Source: Lepidodermella squamata (lineage: Eukaryota > Gastrotricha). Taken from it: DNA of 64,000 nucleotides. The notes below the pieces were generated by a model, which saw nothing but the letters and a program-made list of their open reading frames with translations, was not told the DNA's origin and ran no database searches. The stretch lies in NCBI GenBank assembly GCA_047495785.1, contig JBLDXI010000019.1, forward strand, positions 2,914,001-2,978,000. Reading direction: 5' to 3'. Positions 1 to 11,892 of the stretch are shown here, in pieces. Both the position numbers and the translations under genes were made by a program. Every line of letters starts with the position of its first letter. Within the stretch, counting starts at the first letter, position 1.

Positions 1-2979
1 AAGTAAATATTGCTAATATCCACTGTTCACTGATGAAAGCGAAGCGGATATCCTTACGTGGCGTTTTTACGAAAAGTCATAAGCGGATATTAAAATTTCA
101 AGAAGTATAACTGTCTATAAGCATTGCAAATGGGTATCTCGCTGTATATTGTGTTTGAGAATGAAAGTGAAAAACTGAGAATGAAAGTGATTTCATAGAT
201 CACTTCTGAATGCTTGGAATGCGCACTGTTCCGTGGCACTAGATGGGGGCGCGTACAAGGGAGAGCGAAGCGAACCAGGTTTCGGCCCGGAGGGCCGTAC
301 AAATAACAACCTGCGCGCTGCGCGCTACTCAAATTAGTAGTGATTTGCTGATAAATGAATGAGAAATGCAATCGGGATTCAGAGTTTTTAATCCGAGTAA
401 CCTGTTGTTAAGATAACAATAAGATGCATTGTTATCAGCCATGAATTTGCTGAGTTGGCGAATGCTTTACTGTAGCACTAGTAAAATTCCCCTTTCCCAG
501 TTTAATTTAACTCGACCAATACCATTAATTCATATTGAAAACTAGCCTATGACGCATTTTAGTTCTAGGAGGTCGTCATCGTGGATCTGTGAACTTGCAT
601 TTTGGCTGTGATCGAATTTTTTGGTATCTAGATCTCTAATGTAACACCTGGAAGCTTCTAATATCAATTTTCATATTCCGTAGTCAGAGAGATCATCTTC
701 AAAGAGTGAGTCTCAAGAGATCTTCATCACTTAATCTTGTGTGTCAGGGTTGTCATTTTGATCTACACCCCCCATTTCGTCAAATGACTTTGAGCGGCCA
801 TGATCTCTCTAAAAGATCATTACTTTACTAAATCAATCGCGGAGTATTTGAAAATCAATTAGAAGATTCTGGGAGTTAGGGTTGGAGATACAGATAGATC
901 ACCAAGATGACCCGAGATCTCCCCTAAGGGGGCACGGGGTACTAGGGCGCCGGAGAGGCACGTCGATTCTTCTGAACTATTGGTTTTTCAACGGTTTTTA
1001 TGTAACTCGACCATGCTGAATTTAGCGCAATTCACAGAATAGTTCAAGCCATCATAGTTTTTTAGCTACAACCTAGCGAAGCCTAGGATGACGCCGCGGC
1101 CTCGCGCGCGCTCATTGCTCATCGAACGAAGAAAAACCGTTGCTAATGTAAACAACAAATACTTAAAAATTCTAATTTCTTTATTCAGAATACTTCAATT
1201 GTTAGCCCGCTCCACAAGCGATTCATCATAGAGTGCCCATTTATGTTCAGTGTACATCGATGGTTTTACGCTAAAACAGACCGATCGCATATGCGCTCAT
1301 AAAAACCATTTTTATAGAAGTGGGCACTTTATTCATCTTCTTGAACGTAAAATAAGGGGTCTTCACTGTAACATCTGGGAATAACAAGGCTCCAAAACTT
1401 GATTTTGAGCATAAATTGTGATTGCCAAGTATTTCGATAAAATCGCATGCGCCCGGTCCTGCGTGCGCCACTCTTGCGTTTTGTATTATCCTCAACTAGC
1501 CAATTCAAAAGAACTAATATTCAGATTGCTTTGGATTGAAAGAATTATTTGGTTTTCCGTGAATTGAACTAAGTTTGACGTAGATATGCCATAGTTCATG
1601 ACCTAGGTACATATGTCGTTCCAAAACAAATATCGCTCTATTACGCCTTTTAATTATATATGTAAAGGGTTGAATCAAATGTATAATATAGCTAGCGAGA
1701 TGGCATCTGTTTTTATTTCCGACTATTAAAAAGCATTTTTGAAATCGTATTTCATTAAAAAATAATTGATAATCCTTTTTCTGAGAGCAGATGGAATACA
1801 CCCTTAGAGCTCCGAAACGAAATTCCATAAATTCCACAGAGAAAAATCTTTCCAATCTTGAAAATTCTTTTCTCTACGCCAGGAGCTCGCTGTACCTAAG
1901 CATGGCCAGTAAAAAATTTGAAAAAATTTCTCGAATTCTTTTTAATTTCGGCTCATTTCCTAATAAACAGGAAAAGTCGGGTTGTCCCAATTTCAGACAG
2001 GCAAAAAAACACGGCTATTTTGCAGATTGCTATTACTTCCCTTTGAATTTTTCTATCCTTCGACGCTGAATAGAAGAAATGAAGAACAAAAAACCTCTCC
2101 ATCGGAGCCAATTTGTTTCCAATTCAACCGGGATTTACAATTGCCAACAAAATTCACCGCTAAAATAAATTGCGTAGTCTTAATCCTGTAAATCGTAGCC
2201 AAAATGTAAAGTGTCACCTGTGCGCGCACTATGTAAGCAAAACCTGCGAATTGTAACCACAAAAGTGAAGCTGTAGTCAGGTGCGTTAGAATGGGGCCCC
2301 AAATCAATAATTCGCGCGATTGCCCTATTTCGTTGAGTTCGTGCCCATTTGAGTAGCCCGCTGCATTTTTGAGAGCCTATGTCGCACCGAAAGGTAAGAG
2401 GCTATATGACTTTTTCTGGTAAATTTTTTGGAATTTTTTCTCGGCACATTCATTTGAAAGTCTGGTGTTTTGCAATAATGACCTCTAAAATGACCTCAAA
2501 AAGCGACAGGAACCATGAAAAACCTTCAGGTGGGCAATAATCGTCACCGTACCCGGCCAGGCCAAACTAGGCGCTATGCGCTATCTACCTATGACTCATC
2601 CGAACCCCCTTGTCTTGTTGCCTTTTTTCCATTAGTTTCTGTTGGCTAGGGTTTAGTTTACAATTTCTGGGAAAAAGTTGACAATTTCATGGGCGCGGGT
2701 TACGATTTACAGTCTTTCGCAGCGCTGAACTGGAAAGCGCTGCGTTTTCAAGGTTTTGTTGACATAATACATAATTCAAGATTAGGTGGCGATTTCTTTT
2801 ATTTGCACTTCGAAGATTAAGGTGGCGCGCACACACATTCTAGATGACACTTGTTCATTTTGAGAGGTTACACAAACACATTTTCAGACTACACAACTTA
2901 GGCCACCCAAAATTCACGATACAATAAAGCCAACGCTGATTCATTGCGACATTGTGTGAAAGCAAATTTATCAAGCGAG
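1..2979. other. intergenic, no supported gene
   Basis: I see no convincing gene here. The open frames are short (up to about 113 codons), low in complexity, and share no motif with the rest of the window. There is a GC-rich patch with short palindromes around 240-330 and scattered short repeats, which could be remnants of mobile elements, but no paired inverted repeats or target duplications were found. Confidence 0.6.
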
Positions 2980-3003
2980 GTGACGCATTATTGGAATTTG
3001 ATA
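2980..3003 (+). promoter_or_regulatory. conserved NLR upstream motif, copy 1
   Basis: GTGACGCATTATTGGAATTY followed by GATA, about 180 bases before the ATG of the NLR pseudogene. The same 24-base string is upstream of both intact NLR genes while the sequence around it has diverged. The TGACGCA core resembles ATF/bZIP-type sites; that reading is inference. Confidence 0.55.
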
Positions 3004-3725
3004 GTCATCTACTACCACAAGCCCAAACATCCGATGTGCACTTGGCTGAATAGTAAATATAGAGCCAGGAAAAAACGTTGCGTGACTGAAAACCCCCACT
3101 CACCATAATTCGATCGTTTTGCGGTGTATTTTAGAAATTTCACCAAAGAAATTTTAGTCTTACAAAGTGCGGACTCAAAACATGAACTGCTCATCAGAAA
3201 TCTCGGAAGCCATCGAAGTGTGTCGAAAATTCGGCTTCAATGCAGCGTCAAAAGCTAGAAAAATGCTAGACCCTAACCAGCGTCCTATCGAGAATCGATC
3301 GAACACATTTTTGCTCAAATTTGCTAAACAAAATCCCAGAAAATCCTGATAAAGCTGTCAACTTGTTTTGCGATAATATGCTGGAAACAGAAATAAGTCT
3401 TGAAGGATCCTATTATTTCTGACTAACTCAGACCGATTGCTAATCGATCATCTAATAACGACGAATTTTTCAATGTCGGACTGCGAAAAATCCGAGCGAA
3501 TCGCCGAAATTCGATTTGCGATAATTCACCTACAGCGATCTGAAAGTATTTTCCTGCCCTGACTACATAAATAACTCGCCAACGAGAGTTAGGATATACC
3601 ATGATTGAACTTTTGCGAAAATTTCGAATTACATGCCTCGCACTGGTGATGTTTACCTGAAGGCATATTTTGAAGGACTCTGTTTAAGATATTCACTTAA
3701 GAGCTGTCTAGTTTTCGTGAGTAAG
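2980..3725 (+). pseudogene. truncated NLR pseudogene (5' part only)
   Basis: This is a decayed third copy of the NLR genes at 17208 and 26541. It keeps the conserved promoter motif (2980-3003), a start codon at 3182, and the CARD-like start (residues EISEAIEVCRKFGFNAAS, compare EITKAIEACRKFGFNAAS). After about 55 codons the frame is lost. Homology continues at DNA level to about 3725, just before the P-loop; for example 3640-3665 matches the stretch encoding the MPRTGD motif in the intact genes. The NB-ARC and ankyrin parts are absent. Where it stops, 440 bases of unrelated sequence run to the CACTA-like insertion. Almost certainly non-functional. Confidence 0.85.
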
Positions 3726-4165
3726 CAGTCTATCCTAAATAATTTCTATGCTTGCATCGCACTTTCAAGGTTTAATGTCATCTGAATCGTCCTATAACTC
3801 TGCAACCTGCCCTGCAATTATATGTTTCCCTTCTCTTCTGGGCGATACGGCTTCTTAAATAAATAGATAAAGAAATAAATAATCTCGCAGCGTTTGGTCC
3901 GTAGATTACATGGGTTTATTGCGTGGACTAGGTCGGCAGTAGACATTTTTTCAAGGCCATAGGTATTCCATTGCTCCGATTTGAGTGAAGCAATGGCCCT
4001 AATCAAGAAACTCAAGAGACTCCGTGATATTTTCGAAGAGATAAAACTTAAAGCCTGCTGCTTGTTGCCAAAACTAGATAATTCATGGCGTTGATAAGCA
4101 TGACAATTTTTTTTTATATCCGGTGTTATTCTGTTCGCTGATGTTTCAGGTGATTGCAGATACTG
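3726..4165. other. intergenic, no gene seen
   Basis: A 118-codon minus-strand open frame (3818-4174) has no recognisable motif and runs into the transposon end. I do not call it a gene. The last two bases, TG, may be one half of a 2-bp target duplication of the neighbouring element. Confidence 0.5.
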
Positions 4166-4181
4166 CCCAGTCAAAAGTCTG

Positions 4182-4294
4182 TAGGCCTAGACTAGGCCTA
4201 TGTAGGCTCCCCTACTATAGGCCCAAACTAGGCCTAAATTTGAGCGCTTTTTTAGGCCTAGTCTAGAGTTTTCTAGGCCTACGTTAGGCCTAGG
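4182..4294. repeat. left subterminal TAGGCCTA repeat array
   Basis: About eight palindromic TAGGCCTA-type units in both orientations in 113 bases, directly inside the left terminal repeat. In plant CACTA elements such arrays bind the accessory protein (TnpA) that pairs the ends; here the BEN protein is a candidate binder by inference. Confidence 0.75.
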
Positions 4295-4555
4295 AGCAAA
4301 AAAGACGCCTGGTTTCTAGCACTCTGGGACTTTATTTAAGATTGCAGATGGCACATATTATGGCAAGTATGAGTAAAAGAGTATATAGGTATGGCGCAAG
4401 TATCATAAATGGCACGAGTATAGTTATGTCAAGTACTGTATATAGAAATACAGTATTATAAGTATGTCAAAAGAATCACAAGTAATCAATAGAAGAATCA
4501 CAACAAAGTTAGTTTGAACTAGTTACACTACCATGCTTTATTCACCATGTCGTCT

Positions 4556-6632
4556 TTATTCATCGTCTTCATCATCCGCGCTTTCCGCTTCTTGTTCGCA
4601 TTCTTCGGCTTCCCCGTCTTCCTCGGCTTCTTCGTCTTCCCCGTCTTCCTCGGCTTCTTCGTCTTCTTCGGCTTCACGGGCTTCCTCCAACGCTTCGTTG
4701 TCGGAATCAATCACAACGACTCGCCGCTTCTTGTGCGCCGGGGCGAAGTCCGGGTAAATGTCGGACAAATCAGCGTCTTCATAGGCGGGCTGGTTCTCAT
4801 CTTCGACATGTTTCTTGATCTTCTCCGCCTTCTTGGCCTTCTCCATCTTCTTGGTTTTCGTGGTATCTTCGTTCTTCTCCCGCTCTTGCCGGAGCATGTC
4901 GCTCACGGCCTTACGCAGCGTGGAATCCTCTGTAAGCAGCTTGAATTCTTTTTTAACGTGTTCTATAAACGTTAAGAAAAATCGTTAAGAAGCCGCATGG
5001 CATAAATGCATTGAGATAATTTTACCAAAGATTGAATTCTGCAATTTCTTGTCGATAGTCCACTCGGGACGCGTTGCAGTCCCGGACGCTGCGGCGCCTG
5101 GCTCGCGACCACTCAGCGTCCTGGTGGCCATTTCCTCTGGCGTCAGACATAGGTGGAACAGTCCACAAGTATACAACTTCGAATTTCCAATCGCCTTGCT
5201 TTCACGACGCAGGTGCTCAAAGTCTTCCTTGGATATTTTTCGGCCAAACATCGTAATCTAAAATATGAAATAAAATGTTGCAACGATAGGCAATGTCAAG
5301 GTTGGTGTTAAATAAAAACCTTGTTGTCGCCTAAATCAAGCTTGTTGTTAACGACTCGCATCAGCGAGTGGCAAAATTGCTGCAAATCCAAGGGCCATTC
5401 CGACGAATTGAGAATACCCATCATCATTGAATATCTGCCAAACAAACAATCAGTAAGCAATAAATAACTAGAACACGGCAAGACATTTCAAACTCACTCT
5501 TGTTTGCAATCGACATTTTCTGTATCGGTGAACCTATTTTGGGTATACCAAGTTGATGAGTGGAAATTTTATAAACAACGTAATATTTACTCTGAAGACA
5601 GCGCAGCCACTTTGGGTGTTTCGACGATGTCAAATCTAAAAAAAAATCAATCCGTAAAGGCCATTAGAGAAAGATACGATGCTCACTTTAACGGCAAGTC
5701 CGGCGAGGCAGGCGGCGGTACAGGTTTCTTTTGAATACTAATTAAAAGGATATTGCTAATGAATATGACATTAAAGCTGAATGAAAGTTACTTCAAACCA
5801 CAGGAGACATCAGGCTTCTTCTGATTCCTATTAAAAAAAGATGCAATTATAAATAGACAGCATGAATGAAGACATTTTACTTCAAAGCAGGCGAGACGGT
5901 CGTCTTGCTATCAATCCTAATGAAATAAAAATCATTAAATTGAAATGGAACGCAGTCGAAATGCCACTTACTTCAAGGCAGGCGTGTTCAAGTCAGTCGT
6001 CTTTGGCCTAAACAAACAAATGTTGTTATCATATTCCGAAACAGGCATAGCACTCACATTAACAAACGTGCTGGCGTTGCAGTCCTAAGCAAAAGAAAGA
6101 AAGCAAAAGAGCTGGATCTAAATGTAACTTTATAGGTGGTGCACTCACTTCAATACGGACGCTTTTTGAGACAGCGAAGCAGTCACGCTGCAGAGAGTAG
6201 AAATAAAAATGAAGCTCGAAGTTGAATAAGTGCGATAAGGTTACTTCGATCCGTCGGATAATTGGCTCTTCGGCTTGAGAATTTGCGCCGGCGGGTCCGT
6301 CAATTTGCTGGGTTTCTTACCGCTATTCTTTGCAAACAAAGACATGAGCTTGTCCATCGCATCTTCTCCCTCAGCCATAGATCCAACTGAAATCGCAATT
6401 TCAAACTTCAAAATAGACTCGTCACCAGTCAACTACTAGACGACTTACCAGTTTTTATAGTAAGGCTCTTGTACACCTTGCCTTTGTATTTCACGAAATA
6501 CGTCTTGTCCATACCAATAGTTCCGGAAAGTGGTTTACCATCCTTCTTACAGAAATCCGCACGGTTGACAGTCCCGTAGCTGCTACTGTCGACGAACTTG
6601 ACAACATAGAGGACAACAGGCCTGGCAGGCAT
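4556..6632 (-). CDS. BEN-domain protein, transposon-borne, 12 exons
   Basis: Reading on the minus strand from ATG at 6632, twelve exons join with perfect phase into about 449 codons: 6632-6449, 6386-6245, 6187-6149, 6084-6058, 6007-5972, 5916-5881, 5827-5792, 5737-5687, 5635-5591, 5434-5320, 5257-5026, 4962-4556. Exon 1 encodes a short basic/aromatic N-terminal module. Exons 3-8 are micro-exons giving a Pro/Lys-rich linker. Exons 11-12 carry a BEN domain (residues LYTCGLFHLCLTPEEMATR, then TRPEWTIDKKLQNS, then an EHVKKEF helix). The tail is KKRR-basic, then a run of Glu/Asp repeats. BEN domains bind DNA and chromatin proteins. Its place in the CACTA-like element, divergent from the transposase, suggests the second element protein, analogous to TnpA (inference). 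Start and donors are by eye; a further 22-nt exon at 5519-5498 breaks the frame and was left out. Confidence 0.8.
5687..6187 (-). repeat. tandem micro-exon array in the BEN gene
   Basis: Six exons of 39, 27, 36, 36, 36 and 51 nt start at 6187, 6084, 6007, 5916, 5827 and 5737, so the exon-plus-intron period is about 77-103 bases and mostly about 90. All are phase-matched (each ends two bases into a codon), most end in TTGAA or TTAAA before the GT, and several encode a Pro-Ala-Leu-Lys-like ending. This looks like repeated duplication of one exon with its intron. Confidence 0.75.
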
Positions 6633-7267
6633 GACTTCACTATTCAATGTGTCAACACAATAGTGTGATCTAAATAAAACATATACGAGGAAAGCGAAAA
6701 TCATGTTGATGAAACCGAGATTAAGAAACAGGAGACAAGTAAGAGGTTGTAAAAATAACCAAAGGTTTAGGGTCTAACGAAAACCAGGCAACCACATCGG
6801 CTGAAGTAGGTTAAGATCTGAGAAGTTCAACCGAAACATTGGTTTCAAATATTTTGAAAAAGAAAACAAATATTCTTGACATATATAAATTTTAAAGACG
6901 ATAAATAATAATTTCTGATTTTTTGATATCAAACCGAATTTCATAACTTTGAATAATTTTCCCGCCAAACGAGGAGCTCGTGGCTCCGTGGCTCGTGGCT
7001 CGTGGCTCGAACTGGAAGAAAGAACACGCGCTTTCTGTCGATGTGAATAAAGATCAAGCGTATCGAAGTGTGGAGGACTTGAGCGATGCTGCTGATTTTG
7101 TCAGTCCTGTCTCTTACGATAATTGATATGAGATTTTTACTCTTACGATTTAACTGCAATTGTTTCAGGTGGATTTTTATATGCATTTTTCCAAATTATC
7201 TAGGTGTTATTTCCACTGACTCAATTTGTCTTTTCTTGGCGATCGTTACTGGTCAATAAGTACTGCC
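6633..7267. promoter_or_regulatory. shared divergent promoter region
   Basis: The 635 bases between the starts of the BEN gene and the transposase gene should hold both promoters. It contains a short tandem repeat of GTGGCTC units (about 6977-7011). A possible 5' UTR acceptor for the BEN transcript (TTTATTTAG) lies about 40 bases before its ATG. No clear TATA box was identified. Confidence 0.45.
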
Positions 7268-10200
7268 ATGTCGGCCATGTCGAGAAAAGTTGTTACTGGA
7301 GGTGAAGTTGGTTCAAGTACGAAAAGGCGTCATCGCCAGGGCAAAAGCTCGACGAAGAAAGACGAGGGAAAGAAAATGAAAGAGCAGGAGCCAGCAGCCG
7401 ACCCACTTCCGAGTTCTTCTGTAGACTTACCTGTACAGACGCCCTTCGCATCGTGTCAGCCAGAATTGCCCGATTTGTCATCTGATTCTGATGTTGAATT
7501 GTGAGTAGAAATGAGTTTTTTATGACGATTATAACGATTCAGGTGAATTTCGTTTTCAGTGCTGAACAAGCAGTTCATGTCGATTATTCCTCGGATGATG
7601 GCGGTATTGGCTTACCTAACTACGTTGACGAGTAAGTTATCAGTCTTCTGCTAGCTTTCTATACAAAGTTGAGTATTTTTTAACAGAGAAGATGCCGGTT
7701 CCAATATCCCTGATTTTGGCGGTGATGAAGAGGACGACGAATTTTTTGATGCTCGAGAGGAATTCAGCAGCTATCCAGACTGGCTGAAAAATCTGTACGA
7801 CACACCGTTCTACTCCGGCAGCCCAACGTCCGTCGGAGCGGTTTTCATGCTCGTTTTGGCGTTTTGGGTGCGCTATAACCTGCCCTGGAAGGCCTTTATG
7901 GATCTGTTATCGATTTTTGACACGATCACTCCAACTCGCTACTTTGGGCTTGTTTTCGGTTCCATTCCAACGCTTCAAAAGCGCCTATTCCCGTCTGCTG
8001 CAGATGCCTCGTACCTAAAATTCGCCACCTGCAAGTGTCAAGTTGACAGTGGGACTTGGGATGCTGCTCAAGTTCCCTGGTTCGAGAAATGTGACCAGTG
8101 CAAGAAGGGCGGCATTGGGGTTTACCTATATCTAGAAAATTTCGTACGTAAAGTTGCCGAGCTGAAGAACATCAAGAAAGACACCGTCTTGAAGTTGAAA
8201 TGGTTTTTCGACGGCTTCATGCCTTACGGGCGGAATACTTGGCTACTTGTTTGTCGCTTTCCCGACGTGTCTATCAAGTTTTTGGCGATGGCCTGGGTCG
8301 GTGCTACTCATCCGCCCTCATGGGTACTGCGTCCCTTTGTCCACGAGATGAACCGCCTCTTCAACACCGGTGTTCGACTGGCGAACGGTGCCGTTGTCAA
8401 GGTCGTTCACGGCCTGGGCATCTTTGACAGTCCGGCTCGCGCTCTGGTTTTCGAGCAAAAAAGTCACGGCGGTTACTGCGCCTGTCCGTTCTGCCTAATT
8501 GTTGGCCAGCGTGACAGTACGAATACGAAGACGGTCTACCCTAACGGCAACTATGCACCTCGCACTAATGAGAGCTGGCGGGAATCGGCTAGAAGTGCCG
8601 CTGATACTGGCCTTGTCGACGACGGCATCAAAGCTTGGGCATGTGTCCTCGACTTGCCTAACATGGACCCTTCTAAGGACGCGCCTGTCGAGCCTATGCA
8701 TAACATCTACCTCGGCATAGTACGATATTTGCTGCTTACTTTCTGGCTCAACTCGGCGAGCGAGTTCTATATTGCGGACTGGCGCAATATGGACTTGCAC
8801 GTTGATTTCGACCAATCCAAAGGGCCGGCCTCATTTTTCCCGTCCATTCGGAACGGTAACACTTGCAACGTGTCGAATTGGAATGCTCAGCATCTCATGA
8901 CATTCTTGTTGTGTCATGGCCCAATTTTGCTGAACACATTCCTTATGGCGAGAAATCGCGGTGCCGAGTCGAAATTGTTTCAGAAACTCAGCAAGATCGC
9001 GTGGCTGTGCCTGCATAGCCAGCCGGACACGGCTCTTATTCAGCGCGAGAGCAAGAGCTGGTGCGTCGAATACCAGACCATCTTCGGTGTTGATGCCATG
9101 ACATACAATGTCCATATCTTTTCGCATATTTCGGAGTGCATCGAGCGGCACGGTCCTCCTTGCAATTTTTCGGCCTTCACGTTTGAAAGCTTCATCGGCG
9201 TTACGAATCGGTGAGTTGAAATAATCAGATCAATTTTACAATTTAATGAAAATTTGTACAGTGCTCCCCCGATATCTGCATGGGGGCTGGGTCCATGGTC
9301 GTGCAATTATCGAGGGAAACATTTAACGGGGGCTGTATATGAGAATTAAGTTTGAGCGAGTTTAATTTCAACCCATAAGGCGTGTGGTTCCGTCAAGACT
9401 AAACATCGGTTCGATATGAAAATTTATTGAATGAATTTATTCCCAGGCATGGTCTGATTTCGATGGCCTAATAAGTTCAGAGCAATTTAAAAAATCGGGC
9501 AGAAGCTCCCGCCGCCCCTCCTCGGGATGTTGCAATTTTCAAAGTCAAAATCAAATTACAAACAGCTGTGAATTAACCACGAAATAAATCGTAAAGTAGC
9601 GGCAGTCAGTTTCATGCTAGATCAGGCTAATCGACTATAGAAAATCGGCTAATAATTCCAGTAACTCAGGAAAACTGGAACGAATGAAATCGGTCTAATT
9701 ATGAGAAGAAATCCATGTATCGAAATTAAAAAAAAATCTGAAAACAGGGACATGATTCTTCATGATTACGCAACACAGCCGGGAAATAAATTTAGAAAAA
9801 GTGAAGTTTCAGTTTTCTAAAAAAACACGTTTTAAATCCTAATTTGATCATGCTAATAATGCTGGTAAATTTAAAGAGATTTTCTGGTCGGGAAAAAGCT
9901 AAATAAGGAAAAATCAGGGCAGATGAGTCTATCAGTTGACCTCAGGAAAAATCTGAAAATCAAGGAGATATTAGATACACAGGCATTTTATAGTTATTGA
10001 AATTAATGGCTGATTTTGTCTGATAAACTGGCGTAATTTCTGACTAACAAAAAGTCTTTATTAACTAAAAAAGCAGGACGACTCGCAGCACGACTTGAGT
10101 GGCAGCTAATCCACACACTGTTGCATAATCAAAATCGTTTCAAAACCATAACAACAGCTGAACTTTTCAGGAACGCTATTTAATTTATCAAATAATTATT

Positions 10201-10841
10201 TTTTGTTTAATTAAAAATTTGCTAATTTATTTCCAAATTAATGAAGTCCACAAATTGATGACTAATGACTACTATCGGGGGTGGGCAGATATCGGGGGAG
10301 CACTGTACTCATTTGTAATAGAAATTTAATTTAATGTAATCTCCTTTTCAGATCTCTTCAAAGTGCGTCAAATTTGGCTGTCCAAATCGCCAACCGTGCC
10401 ATGGCAGTGAATTTCTTGCACAGTGTTGCCGGCGGTGGAGCACAATCCCAGCTTCTCAGTCACCTACTGCGTTCTGATCCTAGCTCGACAGCGACTTCTT
10501 GCCCGTTCAATTTCGGCGAGAATGCCGGTGTGCTGTTTGGCCGTGCAAAAAGTCGGCCAGTCCCGATTAGCGATGCTGTGGCCGAAATTTTTCCTGATAA
10601 CGGTCGACATCTGACTTGGCCGAAGTTAAGGAAAAGGGTGTCAGACGACTTGAGTCCAATCTACTTCGCCGATACTATTATTCATTCACCAGATTTGACC
10701 ATCGAGTACTTGAAAGTCAATTATTTCTGCTTCGACAAGAACAGTCGGCGCGTTTACATGTCTGTAACCGCTGTTACTACAAAGCCCCACATGGGTGCGG
10801 TCAGAAAAATTGTTCAACCCAAGAAGGCGGCTGGAGAATAG
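7268..10841 (+). CDS. CACTA/EnSpm (Tnp2-like) transposase, 4 exons
   Basis: Exons 7268-7500, 7560-7631, 7687-9210 and 10352-10841 join in phase to about 772 codons. After a basic, acidic-patched N-terminus the core shows family hallmarks: a CKCQ...CDQC zinc-like cluster, FFDGF as probable first acidic motif, CACPFC, PVEPMHNIYLGIVRYLL, SNWNAQHLMTFLLCHGPILL, and near the end HIFSHISECIERHGPPCNF with FTFESFIG. These match the Tnp2/CACTA transposase fold, which cuts the element ends. The frame is open through the whole length, so it may be intact. The third intron is 1141 bases because a Tc1/mariner-type element sits in it; without it the intron would be about 93 bases. Either of two in-frame ATGs (7268, 7276) could start it. 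Confidence 0.85.
9259..10305. mobile_element. nonautonomous Tc1/mariner-type element
   Basis: Ends are CAGTGCTCCCCCGATATCTGC (from 9259) and its reverse complement (to 10305, with one or two differences beyond the first 20 bases), flanked by TA on both sides (9257-9258, 10306-10307). TA target duplication and a CAGTG start fit the Tc1/mariner/pogo group. There is no transposase frame in its 1047 bases. It lies wholly inside the third intron of the CACTA-like transposase and keeps that gene's splice sites. Confidence 0.85.
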
Positions 10842-11386
10842 TTCGTCAACGTGTTCGAAGTCACTATGTTCCGCTGTTATCAGTTCTCAAGCAACGCTGA
10901 TAAATTCATCGTTAAAATACCAAATCTTGTCGATTTACGTGACATCAATTAGGTGAGCTGTAATATTTTTTAATTACTTTTCCAAATTTTCTAAACATTG
11001 GATTTGTATTCATTTCGCCATTTATTAATTTTTAATTGGTTTTCTGGCTTGGAATCCTTTTTAAAAGTTCGGCAAACTACGGTTTTTCAACCAGAATATA
11101 GTTCAAATTTTAGCAATTTTAGTAATTTGTTGTGATCCCAAGATTCCAGATGGGTGATGATGGGAATAGAAAATCTACAATTTTTGTGGATAATCAAATT
11201 ATTTCGCCCTTCAGCCGAGTTTTCGGCGGAAAGTTCAGTTAGTCGTTGTAGTGATTTTTCCAGTCAATAGCCTTATTTCGCCTGTTTCGACTGTTGAGTC
11301 ATTATGACCTTTTCTTCGAGCCAAGTCGATCGGTTTTGCTGCGTAGTTAATCTTCTATAGATTATAAGGCTGAAATTCTAGACTAA

Positions 11387-11448
11387 CGTGACACTACGAA
11401 TGCCAAGACGATTTATCCTAACGGCTACTATGCACCTCGCAACTGAGA
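11387..11448 (+). pseudogene. 60-bp fragment of a related Tnp2 transposase
   Basis: About 60 bases starting CGTGACACTACGAATGCC are roughly 80% identical to 8509-8572 of the transposase gene in the same element, including the TATGCACCTCGCA string. It is too short and diverged to be functional. It shows that DNA from another family member was captured or duplicated here. Confidence 0.75.
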
Positions 11449-11652
11449 ATTTTGTTTTAAAAAATCAACCCTAAGCTGAAGTACTGGGTCGTACTGGGTA
11501 TAAATTTTGACAACAGTGTTACTGACATTTTTGAATTGACGAACGCAGTTAATGCATTGATGGTGACCACATTTGCCGAAGACTTCTAAATGGCGCCGCT
11601 GAGGCGAAACGAAGCACCAGTGCGTGCAGTGCGTGCACTCAATTATTTTCAT
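11428..11652 (-). CDS. small RING-like zinc-finger frame, possible exon
   Basis: Minus-strand frame starting with ATG at 11652. It encodes ECTHCTHWC, then 17 residues on KCGHHQCINCVRQFKN. The C-x-H-x2-C-x2-C core is the middle of a RING finger; with the first Cys pair it gives part of a RING but not a full set of eight ligands. A second copy of the core lies at about 11893-12060. It could be an exon of a third gene of the CACTA-like element or a decayed remnant; the frame has no clear continuation. Confidence 0.45.
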   Translation of the reverse strand: MKIIECTHCTHWCFVSPQRRHLEVFGKCGHHQCINCVRQFKNVSNTVVKIYTQYDPVLQLRVDFLKQNSQLRGA

Positions 11653-11892
11653 AAAATCCCCGAGCTCTCCAGAAAAACAAACGGTGTGCTAAAGAAGAGA
11701 ATACAGTCAAAATGCGATAAATGATGAAACAATTCAGTATATAATACTAGGGATCTTCAAAACGTCCATAGCTACCTTCCGAAGACTTTTGGCTGCTAAA
11801 TTATAGGCCAGATGGGAAAAGTCGAGCTTAGGGAGAATTAACCGGAAGGCGCAGGTAATCTGATCATCCTCGCTTACAGGCTATTGCGATTG

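Noticed and set aside
1514-1855. 113-codon minus-strand frame
   Set aside because: No motif, no paralogue in the window, no supporting splice structure.
4533-4975. plus-strand Ser/Phe-rich open frames
   Set aside because: Antisense of the Glu/Asp-rich tail of the BEN protein; low complexity only.
5498-5519. 22-nt candidate exon of the BEN gene
   Set aside because: Has AG and GT edges, but including it puts the following exon out of frame; skipping it keeps all phases.
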